A DNA stretch of 64,000 nt from JBDRKN01 sp043813955 (lineage in GTDB: Bacteria > Patescibacteriota > Patescibacteriia > Patescibacteriales > Patescibacteriaceae): positions 1 to 64,000 of the forward strand of contig JBDRKN010000020.1 of assembly GCA_043813955.1 (NCBI GenBank). Reading direction: 5' to 3'. Made by a program: the position numbers and the translations under genes. The stretch's first letter is position 1; each line of letters starts with the position of its first letter. Below the pieces are notes generated by a model. It searched no databases, was not told where the DNA came from, and saw only the letters and a list, made by a program, of their open reading frames with translations. Below, piece by piece: positions 24,078-33,257 of the stretch.

Positions 24078-26192
24078 TTATAATCCTAATTCATTAGCAA
24101 TGTTTTTTAATGCATCCAGGCTAATCTGCAAGAATGTGTCCAACTCCATTCCAGCCTGTTCGCATTCATTAATTATCTCTCGATTGCAATTAACAGCAAA
24201 AGCAAGAGTCTTTAATTTCTTTTTCAATGAGTTTAACTCCACATTAGCCAGCTTTTTATCAGGCCTGACCAAGGTAGTCGCTATAATCAAGCCAGTCAAG
24301 GTTTCAGCTGCTGCTAATAAATGCTCTAGCTTACCTGCGCGCTTCTTGTCAGCATATACGCTTATCTGCGGATGCCCATAGCAATGGGAAATCACAGAAT
24401 TTATTAAAAACTGGCTAGTGCCTGCCTGTTTTAATAGCTCAACAGCCTTAACACAATGCTGAGAAGGATCATCCTTTGTTAATTCCCAGTCAATATCATG
24501 TAATAATCCAACAATGCCCCATATCTCAGAATCTTCATTTAAATGCTCAGCTAAAGCCCGCATAATTACTTCAGTTTCCCTGCAGTGTAATAATGTATTC
24601 TTGTTATGTATATACTTATGTAATAATTCATTAGCCTGCTTGTAATCCATACCCAATTCTGGAGAGCTAAATTCTTCTTCTGCTTTTACATCAAGTTTAA
24701 TTTCTGGCTCATATACTGGCTCAGGTTTTTCTAATTTAGGCTTCATTAATGGAAAAATCTGGCATTCTCTTGATGTTTTATTCATTAAAAAGCTAAATGC
24801 TCTCTCTGACATGCCAAAACCGCAGGTTGGAGGCATTCCATATTCTAAAGCTTCAACAAATTCATCATCTTTGCGCTGCGCCTCTTCATCCCCTGCTTCA
24901 CGCAATTTTTGCTGTTCTTCAAATCGTTTAATCTGATCTAATGGATCATTAAGCTCGCTGTATCCATTTCCTAATTCAGAGCCGGCAATAATTACTTGAA
25001 ATCGCTGGGCAAGATCTGGATTTTTTTGATCACGCTTGGCTAATGGCGAAACAGCAATTGGCACGCCGACTAAAAATCCAGGGCCAGCAAGCTTTTTGCG
25101 GCAATGCTTCCATAAACTATCAATAGCGCGTGTAATATTAAAACCATTAATATCATATTCTATTCCAAGCTCTTTTAATTTAGCTTCCATTTCTTCTAAA
25201 CTAGCTGATAGAATATCAATTCCTATATGCTCTTGAACTATTTCTCTGTAATCATATCTTTCCCATGATTTATCTAAATCAACTTCAAATTCATTAATAG
25301 TGAATTTAAGAGTTTTAAAAGTTTGTTCAGCTATGTATTTAAACATCTCCTCTACTAATTTCATTCCCTTTTCATAATCAGCATAAGCCCAATAAAATTC
25401 CATCTGAGTATAATCCTGCAAATGTTCAGAATCCATGCCCTCATTTCTAAACTGCCTTCCTATTTCAAAGGTTTTTTCAAACCCGGCTACCATGAGTTTT
25501 TTCTGCCATAATTCACCCATTGAAATGCGCAGATATACATCTAAATCCAAAGCATTGTAATGTGTTACAAAGGGCCTGGCATCAGCTCCGCCTGGCGTAT
25601 TTTCCAAAATCGGAGTCTCAACTTCCACAAAACCCTTGTTTTTCAAAAATTCTCTAACAGAATTCCAAAACTTATCCTTTTTTAAAATCATGTCCTTGAC
25701 TTCAGGATTCATTAAAATATCCAGATATCTTTTTCTTAATCTCTCCTCCTCGTTTTTTAATCCATACCATTGGTCAGGCAAGGGCCGCAAGGCCTTTGAT
25801 ATCAAGCGCCAGGACTTAACCAGCAAACTCTGTTCTCCAGCCTTGGTAACAAAACAAACGCCATTAACTTCTACAAAATCGCTAACGTCAAGAAATTTAA
25901 TTAAATTATTATAGTTCTCCCCTATTTCATTCTTTGAAAAAACAAGCTGAATCTTTCCAGAATAATCTTCTAAATCAGCAAAAGAAATATTTCCATGAGA
26001 GCGCAAGCTGCGCAGCCTGCCTGCTAAAACAATATTTTCTTCCTTTTTCTTTAAATCATCAAAGCTAGACAGCACATTGCCTGCTTCATATGAGCGATTA
26101 ACAACAGCCGGGTATGGATTAATACCCTGCTCTTTAATCTGCTCTAGTTTTTTAATGCGATCAGCTCGTTCGCTTTGTTTTTCCTCTATCAT
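24078..26192 (-). CDS. lysS: Lysyl-tRNA synthetase fused to a C-terminal HD domain
   Basis: Residues 1-505 form a class II LysRS: an OB-fold anticodon domain (IVLAGRLRSLRSHGNISFADL), motif 2 (FRNEGMDSEHLQDYTQMEF), and motif 3 altered to GMPPTCGFGMSER. A linker (~510-530) leads to a ~175-residue HD-superfamily domain: HCRETEVIMRALAEHL, GLLHDIDWE, HCVKAVELL, ISHCYGH. It is similar to stand-alone COG2316-type predicted phosphohydrolases. No stop or frameshift separates the parts. The HD part may hydrolyse a nucleotide such as AppppA, a LysRS by-product, but that is speculation. It is the first gene of lysS-serS-ftsQ. Confidence 0.9.
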   Translation of the reverse strand: MIEEKQSERADRIKKLEQIKEQGINPYPAVVNRSYEAGNVLSSFDDLKKKEENIVLAGRLRSLRSHGNISFADLEDYSGKIQLVFSKNEIGENYNNLIKFLDVSDFVEVNGVCFVTKAGEQSLLVKSWRLISKALRPLPDQWYGLKNEEERLRKRYLDILMNPEVKDMILKKDKFWNSVREFLKNKGFVEVETPILENTPGGADARPFVTHYNALDLDVYLRISMGELWQKKLMVAGFEKTFEIGRQFRNEGMDSEHLQDYTQMEFYWAYADYEKGMKLVEEMFKYIAEQTFKTLKFTINEFEVDLDKSWERYDYREIVQEHIGIDILSASLEEMEAKLKELGIEYDINGFNITRAIDSLWKHCRKKLAGPGFLVGVPIAVSPLAKRDQKNPDLAQRFQVIIAGSELGNGYSELNDPLDQIKRFEEQQKLREAGDEEAQRKDDEFVEALEYGMPPTCGFGMSERAFSFLMNKTSRECQIFPLMKPKLEKPEPVYEPEIKLDVKAEEEFSSPELGMDYKQANELLHKYIHNKNTLLHCRETEVIMRALAEHLNEDSEIWGIVGLLHDIDWELTKDDPSQHCVKAVELLKQAGTSQFLINSVISHCYGHPQISVYADKKRAGKLEHLLAAAETLTGLIIATTLVRPDKKLANVELNSLKKKLKTLAFAVNCNREIINECEQAGMELDTFLQISLDALKNIANELGL

Positions 26193-26271
26193 ACAAACTC
26201 AAAATATCCAGTAAATTACCGGAAGAATAAATAGTTATAGTTATATTTTAAGATATTTTAAGTTAAAAGTC

Positions 26272-26301
26272 AAAAAAACGCGCATTATATAATAATGCGC
26301 G
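26272..26301 (-). terminator. Terminator between the receiver gene and lysS
   Basis: CGCGCATTAT, a 3-nt loop and ATAATGCGCG (10-bp perfect stem) are followed on the minus strand by seven T residues. It separates the response-regulator transcript from the lysS operon. Confidence 0.88.
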
Positions 26302-26364
26302 CTGCAAATAATTTTAATTTAAAAAAATATTTACATTTACTATATTCACAAGATGTTAGGTATT

Positions 26365-26814
26365 TTATGAAGATAATACCAGATCCTGTAAATGATAAAT
26401 ATACTTGCAGAAACAGCTATACTCAACAGCATTCTTGACTTTAGCTAATAATACCTTTTCTACTACTGGTTTTAGCATAAAATCATATGCTCCAGCTTCT
26501 ATGGCTTGTTCCTGATATGCTCTTTCTAAAAACATCATAGACATTAAAATAACTGGGATGTTCTTTGTTTGAGGATTTTCCTTAATGCGTTTGCAGGCTT
26601 CATAACCATTTATTATTTTTGGCATCATTAAATCCAAAACTATGGCATCTGCTGAGCTATCGCTCTCTAATTTTTCAATCAACTCTTGCCCGTTATAAAG
26701 CGCGATTGTATTATACCCGGCATCCTTTAAATATCTGCGAATCAACTGGGCTGTGATTTTATTATCCTCAACAACCAAAATATGAGAACGATACTCCTCA
26801 ATTAATTTTTCCAT
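26365..26814 (-). CDS. Single-domain response regulator (CheY-like receiver)
   Basis: Residues ~12-130 form a receiver domain: VVEDN acidic pocket, phospho-acceptor Asp in AIVLDLMMPK, Ser/Thr in ILMSMM, and Lys in MLKPV. There is no output domain, only a short tail. No histidine kinase is encoded in the window, so the partner is elsewhere. An AAAGGAA site precedes the ATG. Confidence 0.88.
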   Translation of the reverse strand: MEKLIEEYRSHILVVEDNKITAQLIRRYLKDAGYNTIALYNGQELIEKLESDSSADAIVLDLMMPKIINGYEACKRIKENPQTKNIPVILMSMMFLERAYQEQAIEAGAYDFMLKPVVEKVLLAKVKNAVEYSCFCKYIYHLQDLVLSS

Positions 26815-26849
26815 AATAAATTCCTTTGTAAAAGTGCAACAATATTTAT

Positions 26850-27305
26850 TTATTCAACTTTTAAAATCTTGTATTCTACTTCACCTTTAGGAGTCTGAAC
26901 CATAATCTTATCTCCTTTTTTCTTTTCTAACAAAGCTATTCCCAGAGGCGATTCATTAGAAATTTTCCCTCCTAATGGATCGGCTTCATTAAAGCTTACA
27001 ATAGTAAATTCTTTTTTTTGTCCATTAGCCGAAGATGTTACCCTAGAACCCATTCCAATATTCCCATTATTACCGCTTGGCACTACCTGAACGTTTTTCA
27101 GCAAGTTGGTAATTTCAATAATCTTTCCTTCATTAAAAGCCTGCGCTTCTTTAGCATCAGCATATTCAGCATTCTCGCTCAAATCTCCCAATTCCTTAGC
27201 TGACTCAATACGATCAGCAATTTCCCTTCTCTTGGTCTTGGTTAAATATTGCAATTCACGCTCTAGCTTTTCATAACCTTCCTGGGAAATAATTTGTTCA
27301 GACAT
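26850..27305 (-). CDS. greA: Transcription elongation factor GreA
   Basis: GreA rescues backtracked RNA polymerase by stimulating transcript cleavage. The N-terminal coiled coil carries the acidic tip DLSENAEYADAKEAQ, and the C-terminal FKBP-like domain (GSRVTSS, SNESPLGIALLEKKKGD) is complete. At 151 residues it has the usual length. Confidence 0.96.
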   Translation of the reverse strand: MSEQIISQEGYEKLERELQYLTKTKRREIADRIESAKELGDLSENAEYADAKEAQAFNEGKIIEITNLLKNVQVVPSGNNGNIGMGSRVTSSANGQKKEFTIVSFNEADPLGGKISNESPLGIALLEKKKGDKIMVQTPKGEVEYKILKVE

Positions 27306-27356
27306 AATATAATTTTTAATTATAACTTAATACACACTATACAATGTTTTCCAAAA

Positions 27357-28841
27357 TTATACAAGGGTCAGCTGTTCTGGCTTATTTTCTCCAGAGATAT
27401 CAATAATTAAGCTGGCTAGAATCAAATATCCAAGGCCTAATGGATGATTCAAATATGGCGTAAAGATATGAACAACAGCTAATACTGCCAAGCCCATAGT
27501 CCAAGCTAATACTAACGGCTGTTTTGAGCTGCGCTTTATAAGGCCATCATGGACTAATTTAATAATCAGGGCTAGATAAGCTAAGAGGCCCCAGAGCCCG
27601 AATTTTAACCATATATCAAGCCATCCCCATTCAAAAGCATAAGTAGTATAGCTATGGTCAGCAGTGTTCTGCACAACTCTTGGATCACTGGAAATATATG
27701 TTACAGTAGCGCCAAAACCCTGGCCAGAAACTGGATTATGCTTAATTGACTTCCATAGCTCTGGCAGCAAAGACCACCGCGAAGAAGCAGCCGCCTCTGT
27801 TGTAAGATTAGCCCTGTCAATCAAGGTAGTGGCAGAAAAATCAGCTACTGGCTCTGGATAAGGAAATTTAATAATCGCTGCAATCAAGATCAAGCTCATT
27901 AATCCTGACAAAACAATCAAGCCATTAACTGATAAAAACTTTTTTAATTTTAATTTGTAGATGCTGATTGATAATGGCCAAAAAATCATTAAGCCGATCA
28001 AGCTGCCTGCCCAAAAACTGCGGGATAAGCTGGTAATCACTAATGAAATCAATAATGTTAACCCTATGCTGTATTTAATAATTCTTTTTTTATCTGATTT
28101 TTTCACAGCCATGGCTAGTAATAGAAGGATTCCAAAGACAGCCAAAACTATGAAAATATGAGACTGGAAAAAGATGCGGAAAAAGCCGCTTTGAGTCATA
28201 GTCACCTCTCCTATGCCAGAATTCCTAACCCATCCATACAAGACAGAATTTGCTGAAAATAAATTATGAGAAAAAAAGAATAATAATATATATGTCTTGA
28301 TTGCTATCCAGCTTACGCCAGCCATGACAACCTGCCACAATATTTTTAATTTCTTTTCATTAAATAGCTGGTATATAGGAAAGATAATAGCCAAATACAG
28401 CCAATTATTGGCATCAAAAAAAATATTGCTATAATTATTTCCACTGGCCAATCCGCCTAGGCCAGCCAGAACAACGCCGACAAACAGAGCGAGCCAATAA
28501 TACTTAAAGCGTGATTTTAAAAACTGCAAACCTTGCCTATAGCGCAATGCCTTTGCAATCCAGACTGACATTATGATTAGCCACAAAGCTATTCTTATGG
28601 AAACAGCAGCCTGATCTGTTTCCCAATAAAATAGATACCCTTTTGAACCTATAACCAGCTCTGCTAATAAAATATATATGCCATACTTAAGATCTTTCAA
28701 GCTTACAAACAAAGTAATAATTACAATTAAAATAAATACTGCCTTATTAACATTTGGCAGAAGATATCCTGACAAAGACAGCAGCTCTGCAAGGATTATG
28801 AACAACAGAGCCCATTTAAATGTTTTAAATTTATTTATCAT
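27357..28841 (-). CDS. O-antigen ligase / polymerase family membrane protein
   Basis: About 12 hydrophobic segments cover 494 residues. A large extracytoplasmic loop (~330-400, with SRWSLLPELWKSIKHNPVSGQGFGATVTY) matches the Wzy_C domain shared by O-antigen ligases and Wzy polymerases, which move lipid-linked glycans. It is the last gene of a five-gene glycan operon running leftward from the flippase and overlaps the DUF192 gene by 4 nt. Confidence 0.82.
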   Translation of the reverse strand: MINKFKTFKWALLFIILAELLSLSGYLLPNVNKAVFILIVIITLFVSLKDLKYGIYILLAELVIGSKGYLFYWETDQAAVSIRIALWLIIMSVWIAKALRYRQGLQFLKSRFKYYWLALFVGVVLAGLGGLASGNNYSNIFFDANNWLYLAIIFPIYQLFNEKKLKILWQVVMAGVSWIAIKTYILLFFFSHNLFSANSVLYGWVRNSGIGEVTMTQSGFFRIFFQSHIFIVLAVFGILLLLAMAVKKSDKKRIIKYSIGLTLLISLVITSLSRSFWAGSLIGLMIFWPLSISIYKLKLKKFLSVNGLIVLSGLMSLILIAAIIKFPYPEPVADFSATTLIDRANLTTEAAASSRWSLLPELWKSIKHNPVSGQGFGATVTYISSDPRVVQNTADHSYTTYAFEWGWLDIWLKFGLWGLLAYLALIIKLVHDGLIKRSSKQPLVLAWTMGLAVLAVVHIFTPYLNHPLGLGYLILASLIIDISGENKPEQLTLV

Positions 28842-29248
28842 AATATAATAATTACATTATCTCCAATGCTAAATCCGAATTCTTCAGCAAGGCCGGCATT
28901 AACTTCAAGAACATAATCAACAGGCTGGCCTGGACTATATTTATTTGCTGGTTCAGCTCCTTCTACGGATAAGTCATTATCTATTTTAACAATTTTTTCA
29001 TTATTAATCCAAATAATGTCTAAAGGAAAATTCATATTGCGCATTACAAACTCTGGTTCTGTTTTCTCAGAAAAAACAAAGAGCATTCCGCAGGTCTTGC
29101 ATATTTCTTCGCGATTGCTCAAACCATTATAATGCTGCTCATCTGTATCAGCTATTTCTATTTTAATAATATGGTCATTAATTATTACTTGAGGCTGAAC
29201 CATGGAACAGCCTGATAATAACAAACAGATGATTAACAAAATTTTCAT
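28838..29248 (-). CDS. DUF192 lipoprotein
   Basis: A lipobox (ILLIICLLLSGC) marks a predicted lipoprotein. The mature part has the DUF192 pattern: IEIADTDEQHYNGLSNRE, GMLFVF, FVMRNMNFPLDIIWI, YVLEVNAG. The family's function is unknown. It is translationally coupled at both ends (4-nt overlaps) within the glycan operon. Confidence 0.85.
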   Translation of the reverse strand: MKILLIICLLLSGCSMVQPQVIINDHIIKIEIADTDEQHYNGLSNREEICKTCGMLFVFSEKTEPEFVMRNMNFPLDIIWINNEKIVKIDNDLSVEGAEPANKYSPGQPVDYVLEVNAGLAEEFGFSIGDNVIIIL

Positions 29249-29925
29249 AAATTATGTTTTTGTTTGATTATATTAACTGACTCTCTATACTTCTTAACCA
29301 AAGGCAGGAATGGAATATTGTAAAATATTTTGGGAATCCAGGAACTGATCATGCCCCCTGCATAAGTTTTAAACAGAATTTTGTCAATCCAAACTCCAAT
29401 ATAATCATTCTCCAGCATGGTAAGCCATAAATCCCAATCCTGCAGTCTTTTAATATTATTATCAAAGCCAGGGAAATGTTCTTTTCTGATTAAAGAAGAA
29501 GTATGAATATACGGCATCTGCCTTAATTTATCAGGGTTAAAAGGCCAAAGCTTGAACAGCTTAACCCCATACTTAAATGAGCTGTATGCATAACTAGCCT
29601 TAAGATTATTTTTCAAAGCCTGAATCATATCTTCAAGCATATTTGGCTGCATAACTAAGTCAGCATCGCAGAATAATAGAAATTCTCCTTTAGCATCTTG
29701 TGCTCCTCTGTTTCTGGCAGGATTAGAACCCTGGTTAGATTGAGATATGATTTTAAATTTATCAAACATATTTTCATAATTCTTAATCACTAAATCAACA
29801 TTATCAGTAGAGCCGTCATTAACTATGATTATTTCATAATCCTTGCATGTCTGAATTAAAATACTGTCCAGACATTTATCCAGCTTGTCAGCCTGATTAT
29901 AGATTGGGATAATTATTGAAATCAT
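29245..29925 (-). CDS. GT2 family glycosyltransferase
   Basis: The GT-A fold with ISIIIPIYNQADKLDKCLDSI, IIVNDGSTDN and a DxD-type FLLFCDADL motif identifies a family 2 inverting transferase. At 226 residues it has only the catalytic domain and a short C-terminus, without membrane segments. Overlaps of 4 nt on both sides show coupled translation with the GT4 and DUF192 genes. Confidence 0.88.
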   Translation of the reverse strand: MISIIIPIYNQADKLDKCLDSILIQTCKDYEIIIVNDGSTDNVDLVIKNYENMFDKFKIISQSNQGSNPARNRGAQDAKGEFLLFCDADLVMQPNMLEDMIQALKNNLKASYAYSSFKYGVKLFKLWPFNPDKLRQMPYIHTSSLIRKEHFPGFDNNIKRLQDWDLWLTMLENDYIGVWIDKILFKTYAGGMISSWIPKIFYNIPFLPLVKKYRESVNIIKQKHNL

Positions 29926-30998
29926 TTTAATATATTATATATTTTTTGAGCCTGTTTTTTCCAGGAAAATTCATTAACAGCCCTCTGCCTGCCCTGGTCT
30001 CCTAATCTTTGCCTTAATCCCTCATACTTGCTTAGCTTAATAACAGCTTTAGCAATATCATTAATATCTTCAGGATTGACCATAAGGCCGGTCAAGTTAT
30101 CCACAACTGCGTCAGATACTCCTCCGCTCTTTCCTGCTATTACAGGCTTGCCTGCCAAAGCTGCTTCTAAATAAACAATCCCAAAACCTTCAATGTCATT
30201 ACCTATGCTTCTTGCTGGCATAATAAATATATCGCAGGCATTCATCCATGTCCACTTGTCTGCTTCATTCAAACTTTTAAGAAATTTGATTTTGTTTTGA
30301 ATTTCATTTGGCAGCTCTTTGACTTTGTTTTTTAAATATTCTTCATCAGGCCCAGTGCCTGCGATATAATAGACTAAATTAGAAACTTCTGCAACAATCT
30401 GAGGCATAGCCTCAATCACTTTGTCAAAGCCTTTGCGCTCAATTAATCTGCTAATGCTGAACAATACAATTCTATGCAGATTATATGCGTCTTTAAGCTT
30501 GGAGATGGCCTGCTCATTATATATAGGGCGTCCTGCAATTCCAGGATTCACTATTTTAACCTTGCCCAGCTGTTTTTGATCAATAATTTCTTTAACTTTT
30601 TCCCCAGTATAGCTGTTAGCGCAAATAATTTTATGAGCCTTGTGCAGAATTTTCTTGGCTAGCCATGCTTTTCTAGGATGAGCTAAAGCGCAGGATAAAT
30701 CATAGCCATGCAAAAATACTGAATATCTAAATTTTAATAAATAAGATAAGATCCATGTTGCCGTGCCCAAAGGTAAAATATGGCCTACTAATACATAATT
30801 AATCTCTTCTTGCTTAATGGTCTGCCAAAGTTTGCTGATTGCCGGAAGCCACTTTATCAAACCAGGCTTAATTAGCTGTTTTTCATTATTATGCAAAACA
30901 GTAATATGCTCTGGATAATTCTTAACCATATTACTGTAATAATGGGCAATGCCTCCATGAAAAGGAAAATATTCTAAGGTAAATAGCAAAAGCTTCAT
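29922..30998 (-). CDS. GT4 family glycosyltransferase
   Basis: Two Rossmann-like halves (GT-B fold). The N-terminal half starts LLFTLEYFPFHGGIAHYY and the C-terminal half has the donor-site pattern ISRLIERKGFDKVIEA, YIAGTGPDEEYLK, and EGFGIVYLEAALAGKPVIAGKSGGVSDAV. It is a retaining transferase acting on a cytoplasmic lipid-linked or nucleotide-sugar substrate, which is unknown. Confidence 0.9.
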   Translation of the reverse strand: MKLLLFTLEYFPFHGGIAHYYSNMVKNYPEHITVLHNNEKQLIKPGLIKWLPAISKLWQTIKQEEINYVLVGHILPLGTATWILSYLLKFRYSVFLHGYDLSCALAHPRKAWLAKKILHKAHKIICANSYTGEKVKEIIDQKQLGKVKIVNPGIAGRPIYNEQAISKLKDAYNLHRIVLFSISRLIERKGFDKVIEAMPQIVAEVSNLVYYIAGTGPDEEYLKNKVKELPNEIQNKIKFLKSLNEADKWTWMNACDIFIMPARSIGNDIEGFGIVYLEAALAGKPVIAGKSGGVSDAVVDNLTGLMVNPEDINDIAKAVIKLSKYEGLRQRLGDQGRQRAVNEFSWKKQAQKIYNILK

Positions 30999-30999
30999 A

Positions 31000-32439
31000 T
31001 TATTTGCGTTTAAATGACTGTAAAATACTAATTATATCCTCCTTTTTAAATCCGCCAAGCAAGAATAGCATAACTCCGTAAATCACTGCGCCAAAGATAA
31101 CAGAAATAATCAAATTAAACTCTGTTCTAAAGCTATATACAAAAATGCCCATAAACAAAGAGGCTATTAATGATTTGCCAAAAACCTTGGCAATATTCCA
31201 AAAACGATAGTTAATAATCTGCGGAACCAGGCGCCAGCCAAGGAATAATAGCAATAGGCTGGATAATGTAAGCGTAATGCTGGCTCCTATTACTTCTAAT
31301 CTAGGGATTAAAATCAAATTCAAAGTTACGCTAAATAAAGCTGTAATTGCCATATTAATAGTATTCTTTTTTTGCCTGTCGCAGGCATTGAGCAATGAGC
31401 CGATTGGATATGACAAAAACATTAAAAACAATGACAGCATTACAATCTGCAATGGCAAAACTGCTTCAGCATATCCTTGTTTAAAAATTAAGATCAATTC
31501 ATCAGCCAAGCATATAATTCCAACCATAATTGGCATAGCAACGATGATGGAATAATTCATTGCCCGCTCAAAAGTAATTGACAGCTGTTCTTTGTTTTCC
31601 TTCCAATACTTGCTCATAGCCGGATAAAGCGCGGCTACAAAAGCTCCTGGGATAAATTGGAATGCCATGACTATCTTGAATGGAATCTGATAAATTCCAA
31701 CTGCCCTGTCATCTACAAGCTTGAATAGCAAAATAGTATCAGTAAATGTGTAAACTTTCTGAAAAATAGCATAAAGGCCGAATGGTATGGTAATAGCTAT
31801 TATAGTTTTAATCATCTGCTTGTCCCATTGAGGCCATATCCTTATCTTATACTTAAAAATATTAACTAAGGCTGAGTAAATAAAATTCATTGTGCTTGCA
31901 ATAACTAATGCAAACATTAACCACTCCATGCCCCAATTATAGTGAAGGACAATTAAGCTGAATATTAATACTGATAGCTGATAACCAACAGCGGCAAAGC
32001 TTTCAAATTTTAAATTATGAAAACCGCGGGTAGAAGCATAGAACAAGGTAGTAAAAGAATCTAAAACCATGACAATTGATGCAATATATACCAAGTTTCT
32101 AACAATATCGCTATACCCCCAAACATTTGCAATTATAATCACAGCCAGCCATGAAAAAATAGCCAAAGGAATTTTTAAGGCCAAAGCATTATTAAGCAGC
32201 TTAGCTGCTCTATCTTTAGTCTTGGCAACCTCTCTAGTCAGAACATTAGCAAGCCCTAAGTCAACAAAAATAGAAAAAATAGAAACAAAAGAAATGGCAA
32301 AATAAAACTTGCCAAGGTCTTCTGGACCCAGCTCTCTGGCATATATGGTGAAATAAGAAAAAGAGATTATCTTTTGAATAATCAATGCTAAGGTGAAATA
32401 AGATGTATTTTTAGCAATATTAGCTACTTTTCCTGTCAT
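31000..32439 (-). CDS. Wzx-type oligosaccharide flippase (MOP superfamily)
   Basis: About 12-14 membrane helices cover 479 residues. The N-terminal text KVANIAKNTSYFTLALIIQK and LGPEDLGKFYFAISFV are typical of polysaccharide-biosynthesis flippases that move undecaprenyl-linked glycans outward. I place the start at MTGKVAN; an upstream in-frame start would add 17 residues encoded by a GC-rich repeat. It is the first gene of the glycan operon. Confidence 0.85.
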   Translation of the reverse strand: MTGKVANIAKNTSYFTLALIIQKIISFSYFTIYARELGPEDLGKFYFAISFVSIFSIFVDLGLANVLTREVAKTKDRAAKLLNNALALKIPLAIFSWLAVIIIANVWGYSDIVRNLVYIASIVMVLDSFTTLFYASTRGFHNLKFESFAAVGYQLSVLIFSLIVLHYNWGMEWLMFALVIASTMNFIYSALVNIFKYKIRIWPQWDKQMIKTIIAITIPFGLYAIFQKVYTFTDTILLFKLVDDRAVGIYQIPFKIVMAFQFIPGAFVAALYPAMSKYWKENKEQLSITFERAMNYSIIVAMPIMVGIICLADELILIFKQGYAEAVLPLQIVMLSLFLMFLSYPIGSLLNACDRQKKNTINMAITALFSVTLNLILIPRLEVIGASITLTLSSLLLLFLGWRLVPQIINYRFWNIAKVFGKSLIASLFMGIFVYSFRTEFNLIISVIFGAVIYGVMLFLLGGFKKEDIISILQSFKRK

Positions 32440-32441
32440 AA

Positions 32442-32518
32442 AGTGGAACCCTTTCGCGCCATCGCTCGCTCGGAAATGTTTCCACTGCAATGGAACCGCT
32501 TCGCTCGCTCGCTCGGCA
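32442..32518. repeat. GC-rich direct repeat upstream of the flippase
   Basis: Two ~30-bp copies of TGGAACC..TTCGC...CGCTCGCTCGG lie about 45 bp apart, plus a short inverted piece (GTGGAA/TTCCAC). The composition is far richer in G+C than its surroundings. It looks like an intergenic REP-type element; its role is unknown. Confidence 0.6.
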
Positions 32519-32609
32519 ATAAAAAATATTTAAAATCTATTTAAAGTATAGCAAAAATCAATAAAAAAACAAGGTTTGTTTAACCTTATTTTGCAAATAT
32601 AAATAAAAA

Positions 32610-32852
32610 TTAAAGTTTACTTATAAATAAATCAACGTCATAACCCAACTCTTCAACTTTTTTTATGTAACTTTTTATTACTTCTTTGTAAATTTTATGT
32701 TGGACTGTTATCTCTAACTTTGTTTTTTGACATTTGACCATTCTATGGCTTCCTTTGCCAGATATTGGCGGTAAAATAGTAAAACCAACTTTCTTAAATG
32801 CCTTTAATATTTTCTTCTGACTACTATCTGATGGATAATTAACAGGTGGCAT
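32610..32852 (-). CDS. HicA-family toxin, second copy
   Basis: It has a helix QKKILKAFKKVGFTIL, the catalytic GKGSHRMV segment and LEITVQH, then the C-terminal helix IKSYIKKVEELGYDVDLF. That is the HicA (YcfA) layout in 80 residues. Its start overlaps the HicB-like gene by 14 nt. It is only distantly similar to the copy near 5.8 kb, so this is an independent module. Confidence 0.75.
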   Translation of the reverse strand: MPPVNYPSDSSQKKILKAFKKVGFTILPPISGKGSHRMVKCQKTKLEITVQHKIYKEVIKSYIKKVEELGYDVDLFISKL

Positions 32853-33171
32853 ATCTTAATTTGATTTCCTTATTAATAGGAGATATCAATGCCTCTGTAT
32901 TGCAATAACGCCTAGGCACATGAAAAGAAGTAAAAATAGCATCTTTAATATTATCTTCTAATTCACCTAAATTTTTTCCACTCGTAATTATATATTTTTT
33001 ATATGCATTACTTGATTCAGCCACAAAATATTCGCCTGTTTCATCTCTAACAGTACGCACAGTAAAATCTATTCCGCCATTGACTTTCAAATACTTAGTC
33101 AAACTATTAAATGCCTCAATGCCTTCCTTGCTTGGAAAATAAGATAATATTTTATAGTAAAGATTAAACAT
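32839..33171 (-). CDS. HicB-like antitoxin, second copy
   Basis: A partial RNase-H-like fold is suggested by FTVRTVRDETGEYFVAESSN...LGELEDNIKDAI. The protein has 110 residues with an N-terminal extension and no DNA-binding domain. The assignment depends on the overlapping HicA-like gene and on the shape of the fold, since motif conservation is weak. Confidence 0.6.
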   Translation of the reverse strand: MFNLYYKILSYFPSKEGIEAFNSLTKYLKVNGGIDFTVRTVRDETGEYFVAESSNAYKKYIITSGKNLGELEDNIKDAIFTSFHVPRRYCNTEALISPINKEIKLRYATC

Positions 33172-33257
33172 AAAATGTAGGACTTAATATTTATATTATA
33201 TCATAAAATACAAAAAACCTCAAAATAGAAACTTTAATAACAACTATATAAATAAAA

